Notes under the pieces: model-generated
What the model was told of the DNA's origin: nothing
The model's input: only the letters and a program-made list of their open reading frames with translations
Databases searched by the model: none
Program-made: the position numbers and the translations under genes
Shown here: piece after piece, positions 62,653-64,000 of the stretch
How positions within the stretch are numbered: position 1 is the stretch's first letter
How the letters are laid out: every line of letters starts with the position of its first letter
Origin: an uncultured Collinsella sp.
Lineage (GTDB): Bacteria > Actinomycetota > Coriobacteriia > Coriobacteriales > Coriobacteriaceae
NCBI GenBank assembly: GCA_900541715.1
Contig: UQLI01000001.1
Location: 124,001 to 188,000, forward strand
Reading direction: 5' to 3'
DNA length: 64,000 nt

Positions 62653-63702
62653 ATGGCTGACGATCAGATTAAGCTCACGTCTATGACTGCCGCGAGCGGT
62701 TGAGCCGCTAAGTTGGCTCCCGGAGCCCTCGCCCAGGTCCTGGGCGATTTACCCAATGTGCATAACGACAACTTGCTCGTGGGGTTCGATACCTCCGACG
62801 ATGCGAGCGTCTTTCGCGTTGGCGATAACTTGGGTCTCGTGCAGTCCATCGACTTCTTCCCGCCGATGGTCGACGACCCGTTTCTATTTGGCCAGATTGC
62901 CGCGGCCAACTCGCTGTCGGACATCTACGCCATGGGCGGGCGGCCGAGCCATGCCATGAACCTGCTGTGCATTCCCAGTTGCCTGGGAGTTGAGGTTGCC
63001 GGCGAAATTCTGGCGGGCGGCGCCGACAAGTGCGTCGAGGCGGGTTGCTCCATCGCGGGCGGCCACACCATCAACGACGACGAGCCCAAGTACGGTCTGT
63101 CTGTGAGCGGTTTTGTGCCACTAGACCGTATGCTCGCCAACAGCGGCGCTCGCGTGGGCGATGCGTTGCTGCTGACCAAGGCGATCGGCTCGGGCATCAT
63201 CACCACGGCCATTAAGGGCGATCTCATCGAGCAGGGCGAGGCTGGTCCGATGTTTGACTCGATGCGCTCCCTCAACGAAGCGCCGATTCGTCTGGCCGAG
63301 GGACTTGAGCTTCACGGCTGCACCGATGTCACGGGCTTTGGTCTGATCGGGCACGCGTGCGAGATGGCCGAGGGCTCGGGCGTGCAGGTTGAGCTTGCGT
63401 CGGGGGCGGTGCCGCTCTTTGATCAAGTGCTCGACATGGCGCGTCTGGGCTTTATCCCCGCGGGCTCCTACCGCAACCAGGACTTCTTTGGCCCGCGCGT
63501 GGCTGCCGACGAGGACCTGGAGCCGGGCATGCTTGACGCGCTGTACGATCCGCAGACCTCGGGTGGTTTGCTCATCGCGGCGCCCGCGTGGGATGTGGAT
63601 GAGCTTGCGTGCCGTCTGCGTGCCGAGGGGCGCGTTGCCGCCGTCGTCGGTCGCGTGTGCGAGCCGGTGCCAGGCGGTCCTGCCGTCCACGTTGTCCGCT
63701 AG
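62653..63702 (+). CDS. selD: Selenide, water dikinase (SelD), selenocysteine at residue 17
   Basis: Makes selenophosphate from selenide and ATP. The ATG at 62653 (AGGAGG 7 bases upstream) opens MADDQIKLTSMTAASG, then an in-frame TGA at 62701-62703, then AAKLAPGALAQVLGDLPN. In SelD the active-site residue at this position is Cys or Sec, followed three residues later by an essential Lys; here Lys20 is present. The 349-residue frame continues without another stop, with TDVTGFGLIGHACEMA and DPQTSGGLLI downstream. Predicted hairpins just after the UGA could be the bacterial SECIS. Treating it as a Sec codon fits better than a pseudogene. Confidence 0.93.
62701..62746 (+). promoter_or_regulatory. 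Candidate bacterial SECIS element in selD
   Basis: Starting at the UGA codon, two hairpins can form: a 5-bp stem 62715-62719 with 62723-62727, and a 7-bp stem 62730-62736 with 62740-62746 closing a GTC loop. The second has a G as first loop base about 34 bases after the UGA, which fits the usual bSECIS distance limits. It is predicted by eye only. Confidence 0.6.
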
Positions 63703-63725
63703 CCCGCACGTTTATGTAACTGTTT

Positions 63726-63743
63726 ACCGTTCTCTAGAACGGT
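63726..63743. promoter_or_regulatory. Palindrome between selD and yedF
   Basis: ACCGTTCT and AGAACGGT flank a 2-base centre, a perfect 8-bp inverted repeat 20 bases before the yedF start. It could be an operator or a small hairpin; no clear T-run follows. Confidence 0.45.
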
Positions 63744-63762
63744 TCTTTCGAAAGGAAAAACT

Positions 63763-64000
63763 ATGTCTACGAAAATTGAAGTCAATGCCATGGGCGATGC
63801 CTGCCCGCTGCCCGTCGTCAAGACGCTTAAGGCACTCAAACAGCTTGATGGCGAGGGTGCCGTGGTGACCTCGGTCGACAACGAGACCGCCGTCAAGAAC
63901 ATCTCCAAGATGGCACAGGAAAAGGGCTGCACGGCCTCGGTCGAGAAGGTTTCTGACGCCGAGTGGCACGTGACCTTGGCGACCTCTGGCGCCGTTGCCG
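63763..64000 (+). CDS. yedF: Selenium metabolism protein YedF (sulfurtransferase-like), cut by window end
   Basis: The frame begins MSTKIEVNAMGDACPLPVVK and continues open to the window end (79 codons). The CPLP motif and SirA/TusA-type fold fit the selenium-associated YedF family, which in many anaerobes lies next to selD and may carry or handle selenium. A GAAAGG precedes the ATG. The C-terminal half is outside the window. Confidence 0.85.
   Translation, partial: MSTKIEVNAMGDACPLPVVKTLKALKQLDGEGAVVTSVDNETAVKNISKMAQEKGCTASVEKVSDAEWHVTLATSGAVA

Noticed and set aside
62653..62712. selD as a pseudogene with a premature stop
   Set aside because: The UGA is at the Cys/Sec active-site position, the rest of the frame is intact, and yedF follows. 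Sec recoding explains it better.

Overview
The window is a GC-rich, densely coded chromosomal segment of an anaerobic actinobacterium. It most likely belongs to the Coriobacteriia and is Collinsella-like. The reasons are: a division/cell-wall cluster running murF-mraY-murD-ftsW-murG-murC-murB-ftsQ-ftsZ with no ftsA; the actinobacterial tail pgeF / yggS-sepF-yggT-divIVA; class A RNase P RNA; and anaerobe-type genes (2-hydroxyacyl-CoA dehydratase-like proteins with an ATP-dependent activase, cysteine desulfidase CyuA, and a selenocysteine-containing SelD). The genus is inferred; no rRNA is present to settle it. I saw no phage, intact insertion sequence, tRNA or CRISPR array.

Layout. 1-11.4 kb: peptidoglycan precursor and divisome genes, all on +, mostly overlapping or a few bases apart. 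11.5-19.5 kb: pgeF, then a complete pstSCAB-phoU phosphate operon placed between pgeF and yggS-sepF-yggT-divIVA, splitting the usual actinobacterial order. 19.6-25.6 kb: a nitroreductase, a DUF47/PiT phosphate transport pair, a Bax1-I membrane protein, a PARG-like macrodomain protein and an SGNH hydrolase. 25.6-28.1 kb: thiD and thiC on the minus strand, thiC behind a TPP riboswitch. 28.1-35.0 kb: yaaA, an M18 aminopeptidase, polA and a Cof-type HAD phosphatase. 35.1-38.8 kb: arginine synthesis (argG, argH) behind a short arginine-rich leader ORF. 39-45.8 kb: ndk, rpiB, cyuA, a HAD hydrolase, rpsA, rnpB and a YigZ-family protein. 45.8-53 kb: a C_GCAxxG_C_C protein, metY, an MFS exporter, xpt, a GGQ-domain protein, a lipid-kinase-like protein and a ClC channel. 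53.2-64 kb: a molybdenum/selenium region, moeA-mogA, modABC, two dehydratase-like genes with their activase, selD (Sec codon at residue 17) and a yedF cut by the window end.

Main points of interest. (1) selD is interrupted in frame by UGA at the position of the catalytic Cys and is read here as a selenoprotein. (2) Four intergenic elements of about 100-115 bp (41803-41914, 44911-45023, 60361-60462, 61658-61766) fold into long hairpins whose stems covary between copies. On the minus strand each has an internal loop of the form GAAARANGA facing GANGRYTYGA. I recognise no known family for them. (3) A 24-codon leader ORF ending in clustered Arg codons precedes argG, with mutually exclusive hairpins after it. 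(4) A second 22-codon ORF with a strong RBS and an overlapping hairpin precedes the dehydratase-like cluster. (5) yggT appears to start at an AUC codon. (6) The PARG-like protein lacks the second Glu of its QEE motif, and ModB carries an extra extracytoplasmic domain.

How the genes fit together. The left part builds and places the division septum. Two phosphate systems (high-affinity Pst and low-affinity PiT) lie close together. The right end combines molybdate uptake, molybdopterin insertion and selenophosphate supply, which fits a nearby molybdenum- and selenium-dependent enzyme such as a formate dehydrogenase or molybdenum hydroxylase outside the window. That link is inferred.
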